A DNA stretch of 64,000 nt, taken from NCBI GenBank assembly GCA_016190055.1, contig JACPRH010000041.1:1-64000 (forward strand), read 5' to 3'. The position numbers and the translations under genes are program-made. The DNA is from Nitrososphaerota archaeon. GTDB taxonomy: Archaea; Thermoproteota; Nitrososphaeria; Nitrososphaerales; JACPRH01. Of the stretch, positions 19,530 to 28,898 are shown one piece after another (within the stretch, counting starts at the first letter, position 1; the number at the start of each line of letters is the position of its first letter). Below the pieces are notes generated by a model, which searched no databases, was not told the DNA's origin, and saw only the letters and a list, made by a program, of their open reading frames with translations.

Positions 19530-20864
19530 CTAATCCTTCGGTGGAGGCGGTATCAGTTTTTTATCCATCAGAGCGTGAGTTGTATCTCTAGCATTCTTGA
19601 TGGTGCTGCGGCTCATGTCTTCAAGCTCGGCGCGGCTTCTCTTGACTCTGGCGACTCCTTGCTCCATAGCTTTCAGCCCGACTACAACTGCTTCTCGAAT
19701 GAAGACTTCCCATTCATCCATCTTAGGGATGATATAGTTGGTGCTTAATCCCTTGTCTTCAGCTACCTTTGCCAGTTCAAATGCTGCTGCGAGACACATT
19801 TCATTTGTGATCTTTGTGGCTCTAACATCTAAGACGCCGCGGAATATGGCTGGGAACCCAAGCGAGTTATTGACTTGGTTGGGAAAATCTGAGCGCCCGG
19901 TCGCCACGATTTTTGCTCCTGCTTCAGTCGCCTCCCACGGCCAAATCTCTGGCAACGGGTTTGCGCAGGCGAAGACGATCGCATTGTTCTGCATTGTGCG
20001 GATCCACTCCTTCTTGATTGTTCCGGGGACAGGTGTAGACATCCCTATAACTACATCTGCACCTTTAATTGCCTCTGCGGCACCTCCCTGTCGTCCTTCA
20101 GCGTTAGTTTCAAGACAGATCTGCCACTTTTTCTGATCGTCCTTGACGTCTTCTCTGTGTCGGTTGAGAATACCTTTGCTATCTACCATGATAATCTTCT
20201 TCGGGTTAACACCAGCTGCTATCAGCATTTCTGCGATTGTTATGTTCGCCGCTCCGCTCCCTATCATGGCGATGTTGACTTGGTTGATCTTCTTTCCCAC
20301 AACCTTCAACGCGTTGACAAGCCCTGTGGTCACGACCGTGGCGGTTCCACTTCTGTCATCATGCCAGATGGGAATATCGAGCTCCTTCTCCAAACGATCT
20401 AGGATGTAGAAACATTTTGGCTTCTCGATATCTTCAAGGTTAATGCCGCCGAAGGAGGGCTGTATCCACTTGACTACGTTGATTATATCCTCTGCGTTTT
20501 GAGTGTTGAGTGATATTGGGAATGCGTCGACTCCTCCTAGGTACTTGAATAGAAGGGCCTTTCCCTCCATCACTGGCAGACCAGCTTCTGGACCTATGTT
20601 GCCTAATCCCAATACTCTTGTTCCATCATTCACAATAGCAACTGTGTTGCCGCGGTTAGTGTAGTCAAAGACCTTTTCAGGATTCTTCCGAATGGCCTTG
20701 CAAGCCTCGGCTACACCTGGAGTATACCAGATGGCAAAGTCATCGAATGATCTGACAGCGCACTTGGGGACAGTCTGCATCTTTCCCTGATAGAACTCAT
20801 GGTATTTGTTGGCGACACGGTTAGGTGCATCAGCCTTTCTCAGAAGCTCTTCTTCTTGGGTCAA
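19530..20864 (-). CDS. NAD(P)-dependent malic enzyme
   Basis: A 444-residue oxaloacetate-decarboxylating malate dehydrogenase (malate to pyruvate plus CO2). The N-terminal malic domain shows YTPGVAEACKAI, the catalytic Tyr/Lys region around KALLFKYLGG, and metal ligands near NLEDIEKPKCF and WHDDRSGTA. The NAD-binding domain has IAMIGSGAANITIAEML, then ALPE-type CANPLPEIWP. Length fits the short bacterial/archaeal class without a phosphotransacetylase fusion. It links the C4 pool to pyruvate; the enolase gene elsewhere in the window serves the adjoining part of central metabolism. Confidence 0.96.
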   Translation of the reverse strand: MTQEEELLRKADAPNRVANKYHEFYQGKMQTVPKCAVRSFDDFAIWYTPGVAEACKAIRKNPEKVFDYTNRGNTVAIVNDGTRVLGLGNIGPEAGLPVMEGKALLFKYLGGVDAFPISLNTQNAEDIINVVKWIQPSFGGINLEDIEKPKCFYILDRLEKELDIPIWHDDRSGTATVVTTGLVNALKVVGKKINQVNIAMIGSGAANITIAEMLIAAGVNPKKIIMVDSKGILNRHREDVKDDQKKWQICLETNAEGRQGGAAEAIKGADVVIGMSTPVPGTIKKEWIRTMQNNAIVFACANPLPEIWPWEATEAGAKIVATGRSDFPNQVNNSLGFPAIFRGVLDVRATKITNEMCLAAAFELAKVAEDKGLSTNYIIPKMDEWEVFIREAVVVGLKAMEQGVARVKRSRAELEDMSRSTIKNARDTTHALMDKKLIPPPPKD

Positions 20865-20934
20865 GCAGTTAAACCTCGGTGAGCATTACTCCAGTTACTA
20901 TTCATTGAAATACTTTTAAAAGCCAGCGCCAGTA

Positions 20935-21162
20935 ATGTTGCGTATGACTTCACCCTACGAAGTTGAGTTGAAGCGTCTCATAAGTGAACGAGAATCCAAG
21001 ATTCAACAGCTAACAAAGCTGGAAAGCAACCACAGTAAGGAGATACGAGCGCTTCAATACGATATCAACCTCTTAGAGGCTGAGCTTAAGAGTTTCCAGA
21101 AGGCGATGGAGCGTTACCGAAACAGAACCGTTACCACCCAGTCTGCTCCACCCGCGCCATAG
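20935..21162 (+). CDS. Small coiled-coil protein
   Basis: A 75-residue protein, or 72 if it starts at ATG 20944. It is almost entirely one predicted coiled coil rich in Glu, Lys, Leu and Ser, ending in a Thr/Pro/Ala-rich tail. No catalytic motif is present. It is transcribed divergently from malic enzyme, 70 bp away. The function is unknown. It is reminiscent of small prefoldin-like or ATPase-stalk helices but I cannot assign it. Confidence 0.5.
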   Translation: MLRMTSPYEVELKRLISERESKIQQLTKLESNHSKEIRALQYDINLLEAELKSFQKAMERYRNRTVTTQSAPPAP

Positions 21163-21430
21163 ACTGATTTTTCCAAAGGCTGCTTAACTCATCATGTAGA
21201 TGGATTCTCTCTTGCATCGCTATGCAGAAGATAGATATATTGGGCCGTTATACAGTTTGGTACAGTGATGATAATGAGGGATATTCTTCATAAAGGGTGG
21301 AGTTATTCATCATCTCTATCATCGATTCTCGCTTAAGGCCTGTTCAGTTTTCCGTGTCCAGTTTGGTAAAGGCTTTTACACTAAACAGTTGTGGCGTTGC
21401 CATACAAGACGCAGGTAGAAGTGGTTACAG
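21163..21430. promoter_or_regulatory. Upstream region of the histidine operon
   Basis: No gene is seen in these 268 bp. AT-rich stretches such as 'agatagatatatt' (about 21228) precede hisG and may include its promoter. No leader peptide rich in His codons is visible, so attenuation is not supported. Confidence 0.3.
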
Positions 21431-22414
21431 ATGGCTATAATCAAATTCGCAATACCAAAAGGCTCCCTAGAGGAGGCTACCTATCAATTCCTATCCCAAG
21501 CCGGGTACGTTATCTCAGGCGGCGGAAGATCCTATCGGCCTCAAATTAACGACAAGGACATTGCTCTAAAGCTGCTCAGGCCGCAGGAGATCCCTACTTA
21601 CGTCTCCGAAGGCATTGAGGATATAGCTATCACCGGCGAAGACTGGATATCAGAAACTAAATCGGATGTACAGATATTATGCAACCTTGAGTATGGGCGT
21701 GTGAAGCTTGTAGCTGGAGTCCCGAAGGATTTGCCGGTCGACTCGCTTACAACTCTACTAGACTACCTGTTATCTAGAAACCAGCCTATCCGAATCTCAA
21801 CTGAGTACCTGAAGATTTGCTCAGACTGGGTAAAGTCAAACCAGGTGTACCGTGAAAAGTTCGGAGATCAGGATCCGATGATAGTAACACCTTGGTGGAG
21901 AATCGGTCAGAATCCCAGTGTCAGCATCTTCCTCTCATTCGGCGCAACCGAGGCTAAACCTCCTGAGGTGGCCGACCTCATCATGGATGTAACTGAGACA
22001 GGATCAACTTTCTCAGCCAACAACATAAAGATCATTGAAACAGTAATGGAGTCGCATGCGGTGCTGATAGCCAACAAAGCTGCCTTAGCCGATCCGATTA
22101 AACGCGAGAAGATTTACGATGTATTAGCGCTCTTCCGTGGAGTCGTCAGCGGCCGAAAGAACCTACACATCTTCGTGAACGTGAAGAAGGAGAACCTGAA
22201 GCAGCTGCTCGCTGAGCTACCGGCCCTTAAGCGGCCGACGGTCACCCCACTCTCCGACGAAGGCTGGCTCTCAGTCAACACGGTCGTAGAGAAGCAGCAG
22301 TTCCTACAGCTCCTACCTGTCCTTAGGAAGCTCGCTCAAGGCTTAGTCGTACATGAACCTCGGCAAATCCTTCCACTAGACGAGATTCCTAAGGGTGTCG
22401 AAGGTGAAGCGTAA
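21431..22414 (+). CDS. hisG: ATP phosphoribosyltransferase (long form)
   Basis: A 327-residue enzyme that joins ATP and PRPP in the first step of histidine synthesis. The N terminus (IKFAIPKGSLEEA) and DIAITGEDWI belong to the periplasmic-binding-like fold. LIMDVTETGSTFSANNIKIIE is the PRPP/active-site region. The C-terminal 75 residues form the ACT-like regulatory domain of the long HisG class, so HisZ is not needed and histidine feedback is likely. It is the first gene of the his operon and overlaps hisD by up to 20 bp. Confidence 0.96.
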   Translation: MAIIKFAIPKGSLEEATYQFLSQAGYVISGGGRSYRPQINDKDIALKLLRPQEIPTYVSEGIEDIAITGEDWISETKSDVQILCNLEYGRVKLVAGVPKDLPVDSLTTLLDYLLSRNQPIRISTEYLKICSDWVKSNQVYREKFGDQDPMIVTPWWRIGQNPSVSIFLSFGATEAKPPEVADLIMDVTETGSTFSANNIKIIETVMESHAVLIANKAALADPIKREKIYDVLALFRGVVSGRKNLHIFVNVKKENLKQLLAELPALKRPTVTPLSDEGWLSVNTVVEKQQFLQLLPVLRKLAQGLVVHEPRQILPLDEIPKGVEGEA

Positions 22415-23723
22415 AGGCCCGATGCAAACAATCGACCTACGAAGCTCAGATACTGCTACAGCAGTCTCCAAGCTTCGCTCCAAACAACCTATTCCTCTGA
22501 AGGTAACCAGAATAGTTCAACGCATCCTAAAAGAGGTTGAAGCACAAGGCGACGCGGCACTGCTAAGCTACACCAGCAAACTCGACGGAGCAGAACTTAC
22601 CTCAGGCACATTAAAAGTAACTCCCCAAGAGATTAGCGTAGCGTACCTCAAAGTCTCCAAGGAACAGGTCTCGGCAATTCGATTCGCAAAGCAACGAGTA
22701 GAACAGTTTGAACGGGCCGTGATGGACAGTGTGAAACCTCCGCAGATAAACGAGGATGGAGTAAAAATCAAGCAGAAGATAGTCCCGATCGACAGCGTAG
22801 GCTGCTACGTTCCAGGCGGCCGCGCATCATACCCAAGCTCCCTCCTCATGACCGTTATACCTGCGAAAGTAGCTGGTGTCAAACGGATCGTCGTCACTTC
22901 ACCCCCGACCAAAGACGGCGCAATACCTCCTCTACTCCTAGTGGCTGCTGATATTTGCGGGGTCAATGAGTTCTACAAGGCCGGTGGAGCGCAGGCAATA
23001 GCTGCCTTAGCCTACGGCACCGACACTGTGAAGTCTGTAGAGAAAATAGTGGGGCCGGGAAACATCTACGTTACGGCTGCAAAACAACTGGTCTCCAGCG
23101 TAGTTGCAACTGATCTACCAGCAGGTCCAAGCGAGATCCTGATACTGGCTGACTCCTCGGCTAATCCAGACTTTGTGGTTCGAGACCTGCTCTCGCAGGC
23201 TGAGCATGGACCGGACAGCATCTGTGGCGTAGCGACCGAGTCACCAGATATAGCCCTAAAAGTCTCTGATTTGCTGAGCAAACTGCTCAACAAGGTTGAG
23301 CGTCAAGAAATAGTCGATGCCTCTCTAAGCAAAGGTGGTTTCATCGCTCTCTGCAAGAACATGAATCAGGTTGTGGAGTTCGCTAATCTGTTTGCTCCTG
23401 AGCACCTTGAAGTTATGACCGCAGAACCGGCAAGAACTGCTGAACAAATCACCTCCGCGGGACTGGTACTACTGGGACAATACACGCCTGTTGCCGCTAG
23501 CGATTACTGTGTAGGTACGAATCACGTTCTTCCTACCGGCGGCTCGGCTCGCCGGAGCTCCGGCCTCTCATCACTGGACTTCGTTAGACGAATGGATATT
23601 GTGGACTGCTCGAAACAGGGTCTTGAGGCTTTGCGCGGCGCAGCTTCTCTTTTAGCCTCGTCCGAAGGGCTTTCAAACCACGCTTCAGCAATCAATGAAC
23701 GGTTCAAAGGCGAATCAACCTAA
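22395..23723 (+). CDS. hisD: Histidinol dehydrogenase
   Basis: A 442-residue NAD-dependent enzyme for the last two oxidations from histidinol to histidine. Diagnostic stretches are VPGGRASYPSSLLM, KIVGPGNIYVTAAK, DLPAGPSEILI and the zinc/catalytic histidine segments LSQAEHGPDS and NLFAPEHLEV, with LPTGGSARRSSGLS near the end. The GTG at 22395 overlaps hisG; ATG 22422 is an alternative that starts nearer the conserved domain. The stop overlaps the next start (TAATG), showing tight coupling. Confidence 0.97.
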   Translation: MSKVKRKGPMQTIDLRSSDTATAVSKLRSKQPIPLKVTRIVQRILKEVEAQGDAALLSYTSKLDGAELTSGTLKVTPQEISVAYLKVSKEQVSAIRFAKQRVEQFERAVMDSVKPPQINEDGVKIKQKIVPIDSVGCYVPGGRASYPSSLLMTVIPAKVAGVKRIVVTSPPTKDGAIPPLLLVAADICGVNEFYKAGGAQAIAALAYGTDTVKSVEKIVGPGNIYVTAAKQLVSSVVATDLPAGPSEILILADSSANPDFVVRDLLSQAEHGPDSICGVATESPDIALKVSDLLSKLLNKVERQEIVDASLSKGGFIALCKNMNQVVEFANLFAPEHLEVMTAEPARTAEQITSAGLVLLGQYTPVAASDYCVGTNHVLPTGGSARRSSGLSSLDFVRRMDIVDCSKQGLEALRGAASLLASSEGLSNHASAINERFKGEST

Positions 23724-24922
23724 TGCTCAGTGACAACTATCTAGCCGTCAACATGGATGGGCGGAAAGCCTACGTTCGCCGGGGCGCCATAGCCCCAATA
23801 AAAGAGGTCTCCACACTAATCTTCGACTGCGACGGCGTACTCATCGATGCGCGGAACTCCTACAACCGATCTATCAGTCGAACCGTCTCATACCTATCCC
23901 AGAACCTGCTCAAGATGCCTATACCTGAACAAGCGATCTCAGAACAGGTAATCTACTCGTTCCGAAAAAGCGGTGGCTTCAACAACGACTGGGACGCTAC
24001 TTGCGCTATCCTCCTTTATCTCTACACAAAGCTTCCTCAACAGGCCTTGAACAACATCCAAACACTAGCCGAATCACAAGTCGATGGAAGCAGCTTGGTT
24101 GCTGACGCGTTCGAACGGACATCTGAGATTCGTCGTAGCCTTCAACCTATAGATGCTGCGTCTGTGGACGATGCTGGCATTGAGAAGGATCTCCTGATGT
24201 TGGCGGAGAAGGCGGACAGCCGAGGTTTAGTCTCAATCGAGGAATCTCTCTCTAAGACAATCTCTACTGATGCGTTGAAGAGTTTCTCATGGATAATGTC
24301 GCACCCCGCCGCTGTTGGAGTAAGTTTAGTCACAACCGTATTCGAAGAGTTGTTTCTTGGCCCTGATCTCTTTCGTCGAAAATACGGTCTTCAGCCCCGC
24401 TTTATCACGGAAGGTGTCGGGCTTGTTGCTGACGAGAAGCCTGTGGTAAGCGAAGAAACTCTGCAGCTTCTGACGGAGCGGTTCGGCAAGTTAGCCTTAG
24501 GCATAGTGTCAGGGCGTTCTCAGCTGACCGCCGAGTACACTTTGGGCACACGGTTGAAACGCTTCAACTCTGACCTAGTTGTCTTTGTCGAGGATGACAT
24601 CTCGATCGCATTGAAAAACGGGGAGCTGGAGCAGGCTAAAGATTTCGGGAAGCCAAGTCCCTACGGGCTGTTGAAGGCTGAGAAGGCTGCTTCTAAATCA
24701 GGTCTGATTCTATACGTCGGGGATTCGAAGGAGGATATGCTTATGGTTGAGCGGGCGAACCGGGTATCTAACAGGTTCATCTCGAGCGGAGTTTATGGTT
24801 GCGCGAACTCTCCAACGGATCTGATAGACCTATTCATGGATAATGATGTATATTTAGTAGCTGAATCGGTGAATGATCTATATAGACTCTTCAAGATGAT
24901 TGGTGAGGGCGAAGTAAGGTAA
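23723..24922 (+). CDS. HAD-superfamily phosphatase, candidate histidinol-phosphatase
   Basis: A 399-residue HAD hydrolase. Motif I IFDCDGVLID lies at about residues 33-42, with a large helical cap region; the late acidic motif GDSKEDMLM is near residue 333. It is longer than typical HAD phosphatases, with a roughly 30-residue N-terminal lead and an extended cap. It lies inside the his operon, sharing TAATG with hisD and 1 bp from hisB. No hisN or hisB-fused phosphatase is present, so dephosphorylation of histidinol phosphate is the most economical inference. Sequence alone does not prove the substrate. Confidence 0.75.
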   Translation: MLSDNYLAVNMDGRKAYVRRGAIAPIKEVSTLIFDCDGVLIDARNSYNRSISRTVSYLSQNLLKMPIPEQAISEQVIYSFRKSGGFNNDWDATCAILLYLYTKLPQQALNNIQTLAESQVDGSSLVADAFERTSEIRRSLQPIDAASVDDAGIEKDLLMLAEKADSRGLVSIEESLSKTISTDALKSFSWIMSHPAAVGVSLVTTVFEELFLGPDLFRRKYGLQPRFITEGVGLVADEKPVVSEETLQLLTERFGKLALGIVSGRSQLTAEYTLGTRLKRFNSDLVVFVEDDISIALKNGELEQAKDFGKPSPYGLLKAEKAASKSGLILYVGDSKEDMLMVERANRVSNRFISSGVYGCANSPTDLIDLFMDNDVYLVAESVNDLYRLFKMIGEGEVR

Positions 24923-24923
24923 G

Positions 24924-25499
24924 TTGAGAACCGCCAAAACAAAGCGGAAGACCTTGGAAACATCGATAACCGTAGAGGTGAACCTTGACGGTGAAGGAAG
25001 GAACCTATGCGAGACCGGAATCAAATACCTAGACCACATGCTGACCACCCTCTCCAAACACAGCCTAATCGACCTAACCGTAAAGGCCACTGGAGATTTA
25101 CGGCACCACGTAGTCGAAGACGTAGCAATCACCCTCGGAGAGACTATCTCTAAAGCACTTGAGGACAGAGCAGGCATAGTAAGATTCGGCTTCGCCTCTG
25201 TTCCAATGGATGATGCACTCGCAGCTGTAAGCCTCGACTTGGTTAAACGACCCTACAGCGTAATCGATTTGAAACTGCAGCACGAAAGCATCGAAGATAT
25301 GTTGAATGACGATATACAGCACTTCCTGCAATCCTTCACGCAATCATTAGAAGCCACCCTACACATACGAGCCGAGTACGGAGAAGACGATCACCACAAG
25401 GTCGAAGCTGCCTTCAAAACCCTCGCCCTATCCCTTCGACAGGCCATCACCGTTGATCCGCGAAGAAAAACCCCGCCAAGCGCAAAAGGCGTGATGTAA
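24924..25499 (+). CDS. hisB: Imidazoleglycerol-phosphate dehydratase
   Basis: A 191-residue monofunctional enzyme. The Mn-binding repeats HHVVEDVAI and DDHHKVEAAFKTLA carry the paired histidines, and the N-terminal KYLDHMLT His is present. It starts with TTG at 24924, one base after the previous stop. It dehydrates imidazole glycerol phosphate to imidazole acetol phosphate. There is no fused phosphatase domain. Confidence 0.96.
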   Translation: MRTAKTKRKTLETSITVEVNLDGEGRNLCETGIKYLDHMLTTLSKHSLIDLTVKATGDLRHHVVEDVAITLGETISKALEDRAGIVRFGFASVPMDDALAAVSLDLVKRPYSVIDLKLQHESIEDMLNDDIQHFLQSFTQSLEATLHIRAEYGEDDHHKVEAAFKTLALSLRQAITVDPRRKTPPSAKGVM

Positions 25500-25503
25500 C
25501 CCC

Positions 25504-26109
25504 GTGACTAGAGTCGGTATAATCGATTATGGCGCAGGGAACCTCTTCAGCCTGAAAACAAGTCTGGAGCGACGCGGCGTAGTCGTAGAGATAACCGACC
25601 AATTCTCAAAACAGATGAACTTCGACGGCGTAATTCTCCCCGGAGTAGGAAACTTCGGCGCCGCAACCAAGACACTAGAACCCTCAAAGGAAGAACTGGT
25701 TTCAGCAGTCAAGTCAGGGCTCCCCTTCCTCGGAATCTGTCTAGGCGCGCAGCTAATCTTCAAGAGAAGCGAAGAGGACGAGGGCGAAGGATTAGCTTTT
25801 CTCGACGGCGAGGTGGTGCGGCTTCCCAAATCCGTCAAGGTTCCCCACATGGGCTGGAACAACTTAGAGATCGCTAAGCGCGGCGAGCTTCTGAAGGACG
25901 TCGAGGATAACTCATGGGTGTACTTCGTTCACTCTTACTATCCAAAGACCACCGACAATGCAGCAGTAGCCGCGATCTCCGACTATGGAGTCAAGTTTCC
26001 AGCAGTAATAGCTAAGAAGAACATCTTCGGAACCCAGTTTCACCCCGAAAAGTCAGGACCAGTAGGCGCCGTAATCCTGAACAACTTCATCGAAATCTGC
26101 AGAAGCTGA
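25504..26109 (+). CDS. hisH: Imidazole glycerol phosphate synthase, glutaminase subunit
   Basis: A 201-residue class I glutamine amidotransferase. The nucleophile Cys is in FLGICLGAQLIF and the catalytic His/Glu in TQFHPEKSGP. VPHMGWN is a HisH hallmark. It starts with GTG 4 bp after hisB. It feeds ammonia to HisF. Confidence 0.96.
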   Translation: MTRVGIIDYGAGNLFSLKTSLERRGVVVEITDQFSKQMNFDGVILPGVGNFGAATKTLEPSKEELVSAVKSGLPFLGICLGAQLIFKRSEEDEGEGLAFLDGEVVRLPKSVKVPHMGWNNLEIAKRGELLKDVEDNSWVYFVHSYYPKTTDNAAVAAISDYGVKFPAVIAKKNIFGTQFHPEKSGPVGAVILNNFIEICRS

Positions 26110-26117
26110 TGATGTGA

Positions 26118-26837
26118 ATGGAGATTATTCCCTCTATCGATCTATACGGAGGCAAAGTTGTCCGTTTCGTAAAAGGCGATCCGAAGACCGCTACAATCTA
26201 CAGCGACGATCCGGTGAAGACCGCTGAAAAATGGGCACAGGAAGGAGCACACGCTATACATGTCGTGGATCTAGACTCTGCGCTGGGGACTGGAACCAAT
26301 AACCGGGAATACATTTCGAAGATAACTGAAGCTGTCACCATACCTATTCAGGTAGGTGGCGGAATCCGGGACTTCCAATACGCCTCCTCGCTCTTGAAAC
26401 AAGGCGTCTCGCGAATAGTAGTAGGCACCCTCGCCTTCAAGGACCCTGCCGTAGTGAAGAAGATGACGGACTCCTTTGGGCACGAAAAAGTAGCAGTAGC
26501 CCTAGACTATGTTGGTGATAATGTAGTCGTCCGAGGCTGGACAACCTCTACAGGTATCTCAATTCAAGATGCAGTAACAAAGTTTCAGAACCTAGGCGCC
26601 AACATCTTCCTGATGACCTCGGTGGAACGCGACGGAACCCTAATCGGGCCAGACTACCACACACTCAGAAACGTACTGAACACTTCGCCGGTAAAAATCA
26701 TCGCAAGCGGCGGCATCAGCAGCCTACATGATCTGGTTCACCTCAAAGAGATAGGCGTTTACGGAGCCATAATCGGCAAAGCTCTATACGAAAAGAAACT
26801 CACACTGAAAGACGCTGTTCGGGCAACCAACAAATGA
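26118..26837 (+). CDS. hisA: ProFAR isomerase
   Basis: A 239-residue TIM barrel isomerising the phosphoribosyl-formimino intermediate. The N terminus IIPSIDLYGGKVVRFVKGD has the catalytic Asp, VGGGIRDFQ is the first phosphate-binding loop, and IIASGGISSLHDL is the second. The other catalytic Asp is near TSVERDGTLIGPD. It lies 8 bp after hisH. Confidence 0.96.
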   Translation: MEIIPSIDLYGGKVVRFVKGDPKTATIYSDDPVKTAEKWAQEGAHAIHVVDLDSALGTGTNNREYISKITEAVTIPIQVGGGIRDFQYASSLLKQGVSRIVVGTLAFKDPAVVKKMTDSFGHEKVAVALDYVGDNVVVRGWTTSTGISIQDAVTKFQNLGANIFLMTSVERDGTLIGPDYHTLRNVLNTSPVKIIASGGISSLHDLVHLKEIGVYGAIIGKALYEKKLTLKDAVRATNK

Positions 26838-26887
26838 TAGACAAGCAAATAGGTATGAATCAAGAAAGGTAGGTAGGTAGTTAGAAG

Positions 26888-27691
26888 TTGCCTCTGGCGA
26901 AACGAATCATTCCCTGTCTTGATGTAAATCACGGAAAGGTTGTGAAAGGTATTCACTTCCAGAACCTGCGGGATGCAGGCGACCCCGCCCCATTAGCAAA
27001 GAGATACTGTGATGAAGGCGCTGATGAACTGGTCTTCCTCGACATCACTGCTTCTCCGGAGAAACGCAAGATCCTTGAGAAAATGGTCAAGAAGGTTGCG
27101 ATGGTTCTAGATATACCGTTCACAGTCGGCGGCGGCATCAGCAGCCTTGAAGATGCTCGACTTGTGCTTCAAAACGGTGCTGACAAGGTTTCCGTAAACA
27201 CAGCAGCAGTCAAAGATCCCGAACTTGTAACACGGCTGTCAGATAAGTTCGGAGGGCAATGCGTCGTAGTCGCGGTGGATGCGAAACGGCGGTTTGACTC
27301 GCTTCAAGATCGCATCACCACCGAAGAGGACGGGTCAAGCTTCTGGTTCGAAGTCCATACATACGGTGGTTCCCGCCCGACGGGGCTGGATGCGGTGGCT
27401 TGGGCTAAGCAGGCTGAAAAGATGGGTGCAGGCGAGATTCTTCTCACATCGATAGATAAGGATGGAACTGAGAGCGGTTACGATCTGCCGTTAACTCGCT
27501 TGGTCTCGGAGAAAGTGTCTATCCCGGTGATCGCGAGTGGCGGATGCGGGACTGCTGAGCATATATTGGATGTTTTTCAGAAGGGTGGCGCTGATGCAGC
27601 TTTGGCCGCCTCAATATTCCACTACGAAACCTATTCAGTTACAGATGTCAAAAAATATCTTAGAAGTAGAGCGGTGACTGTGAGACTTTGA
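26888..27691 (+). CDS. hisF: Imidazole glycerol phosphate synthase, cyclase subunit
   Basis: A 267-residue TIM barrel, paralogous to His[19 protein letters not shown] holds the catalytic Asp, [13 protein letters not shown] and [13 protein letters not shown] bind phosphate, and [15 protein letters not shown] supplies the second Asp. It starts with TTG and shares TTGA with hisI. The 50 bp gap before it contains a short GGTAGGTAGGTAG run. Confidence 0.97.
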   Translation: MPLAKRIIPCLDVNHGKVVKGIHFQNLRDAGDPAPLAKRYCDEGADELVFLDITASPEKRKILEKMVKKVAMVLDIPFTVGGGISSLEDARLVLQNGADKVSVNTAAVKDPELVTRLSDKFGGQCVVVAVDAKRRFDSLQDRITTEEDGSSFWFEVHTYGGSRPTGLDAVAWAKQAEKMGAGEILLTSIDKDGTESGYDLPLTRLVSEKVSIPVIASGGCGTAEHILDVFQKGGADAALAASIFHYETYSVTDVKKYLRSRAVTVRL

Positions 27692-28020
27692 AGGAACTCA
27701 AAATCGACTCTATAGACTTCAAGAAAGGCGACGGCCTAGTACCTGTAGTGGTGCAGGACGCTGAGAAACAGGATGTGCTGATGGTCGCATACGCTAATCG
27801 AGAAGCAATCGAGCTGACTATGAAAACAGGTTATGCGCACTACTGGAGCCGCTCACGCCAATCACTGTGGAAGAAAGGCGAAACCTCAGGTCATCTGCAG
27901 AAGGTGCGCGAAGTCCTGATAGACTGCGACCAAGATACTGTACTCTACGTCATAGATCAAACCGGTGTAGCATGCCACACCGGAGAAAGAAGCTGCTTCC
28001 ACAACAAGCTAGTACAGTAG
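27688..28020 (+). CDS. hisI: Phosphoribosyl-AMP cyclohydrolase
   Basis: A 110-residue stand-alone His[22 protein letters not shown] is the typical start of the domain, [12 protein letters not shown] has the Mg/Zn-binding Asp-Cys-Asp-x-Asp, and [11 protein letters not shown] the zinc cysteines. It lacks the HisE pyrophosphohydrolase domain, and no hisE is seen nearby. It starts with TTG, overlaps hisF, and is the last gene of the operon. Confidence 0.95.
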   Translation: MKELKIDSIDFKKGDGLVPVVVQDAEKQDVLMVAYANREAIELTMKTGYAHYWSRSRQSLWKKGETSGHLQKVREVLIDCDQDTVLYVIDQTGVACHTGERSCFHNKLVQ

Positions 28021-28074
28021 TAGCTTACTTGGTTGCTTTACTTTTGTCGTAGGCGAGAAGCCTATTCGCTAAGC

Positions 28075-28365
28075 TTACTCTGTTACTTCGATTGTACCGT
28101 ATCGCCCGACGTTCAGCCGGACTTCTCCACGGTAGCTGTTCGTGTATCCGTTAGCGATCTTTACTCTTGAGCCGACCTTGACTTGATCAATTTGATCGTC
28201 CCAGAGTGAGACCTTGATTGAGCCTGTTCCGTCGTTCAGCATGGCATCAGCGACTCTAGCCTTGCCTCCAGTTCGAAGAGTAACTTCCCTAGTGTCAGAT
28301 ATCTCAGTAATTTCACCTTCGACATCTACACGGCGCATGCCGTCTCTCAATTCACTAACCTTCAA
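28075..28365 (-). CDS. RPA-like single OB-fold protein
   Basis: A 96-residue protein consisting of one OB fold (VEGEITEISDTREV, ADAMLNDGTGSIKVSLWDD, VGSRVKIANGYTNSYRGEVRLNVG). The pattern matches the archaeal RPA/SSB single-strand DNA-binding family. It starts with TTG. A TATATA element lies about 40 bp upstream on the minus strand. It is convergent with the his operon. As a lone OB domain it may work with other RPA subunits. Confidence 0.82.
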   Translation of the reverse strand: MKVSELRDGMRRVDVEGEITEISDTREVTLRTGGKARVADAMLNDGTGSIKVSLWDDQIDQVKVGSRVKIANGYTNSYRGEVRLNVGRYGTIEVTE

Positions 28366-28598
28366 ACCTTAACATTCCTCAAACCCAGAGTTTAAACAAT
28401 GGGATATATAACTATACAGTCTCTGAGTTATGTTAACTTTGCGGTTTAAGAACAAAGTTGCGGGACAAAAATTACATAAATCAAAACAGGTTGATCCAAC
28501 AAAACCGCAAGCATAGTTAGCCTGCTCAGACGCTGCTAGCCATAAAGATGGAGAGAAAGGATGATTAGCAACTGTGTTCCAGCTGATTCAGAGCTGGC
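28366..28598. promoter_or_regulatory. Divergent promoter region with short inverted repeat
   Basis: The 233 bp contain a TATATA element at about 28404 serving the minus-strand OB-fold gene. A 7-bp inverted repeat, AACTTTG at 28435-28441 and its complement at 28453-28459, may be an operator. No gene is seen. Confidence 0.35.
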
Positions 28599-28832
28599 AT
28601 GGCTAAACGCAGAGAAGTTATTCAGCTAATAGGGATAGACTGCTATGTTTGCAAGATCCCAATCGAAAAGACTATTGGAACGATGAAAGGAGTAATTGGG
28701 ATACACATCAACCCTCTAACATCCAAAGCACTTGTCGAATATGACACAGACATAATAGATCTGCCAGCCATTAAGAAGGCGATTCTCAAAGCAGGCTACA
28801 AAGTCATGGGAACACCTGAAAATATGATGTAG
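28599..28832 (+). CDS. Heavy-metal-associated (HMA-like) domain protein
   Basis: A 77-residue single-domain protein with the ferredoxin-like HMA pattern. LIGIDCYVCKIPIEKTI holds a CxxC site where copper chaperones have GMxCxxC; the GVIGIHINPLTSKALVEYD and AIKKAILKAGY elements follow. Likely a metal-binding or metal-sensing chaperone. The first metal-site residue is Ile-Asp instead of Met-Thr, so metal specificity is uncertain. No metal ATPase lies nearby. Confidence 0.72.
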   Translation: MAKRREVIQLIGIDCYVCKIPIEKTIGTMKGVIGIHINPLTSKALVEYDTDIIDLPAIKKAILKAGYKVMGTPENMM

Positions 28833-28898
28833 ACTTTTAGATTCACCTCTGCACATCTTTAAGAATTAATACTCCGCAAAATCTACCTCGCACAGACG

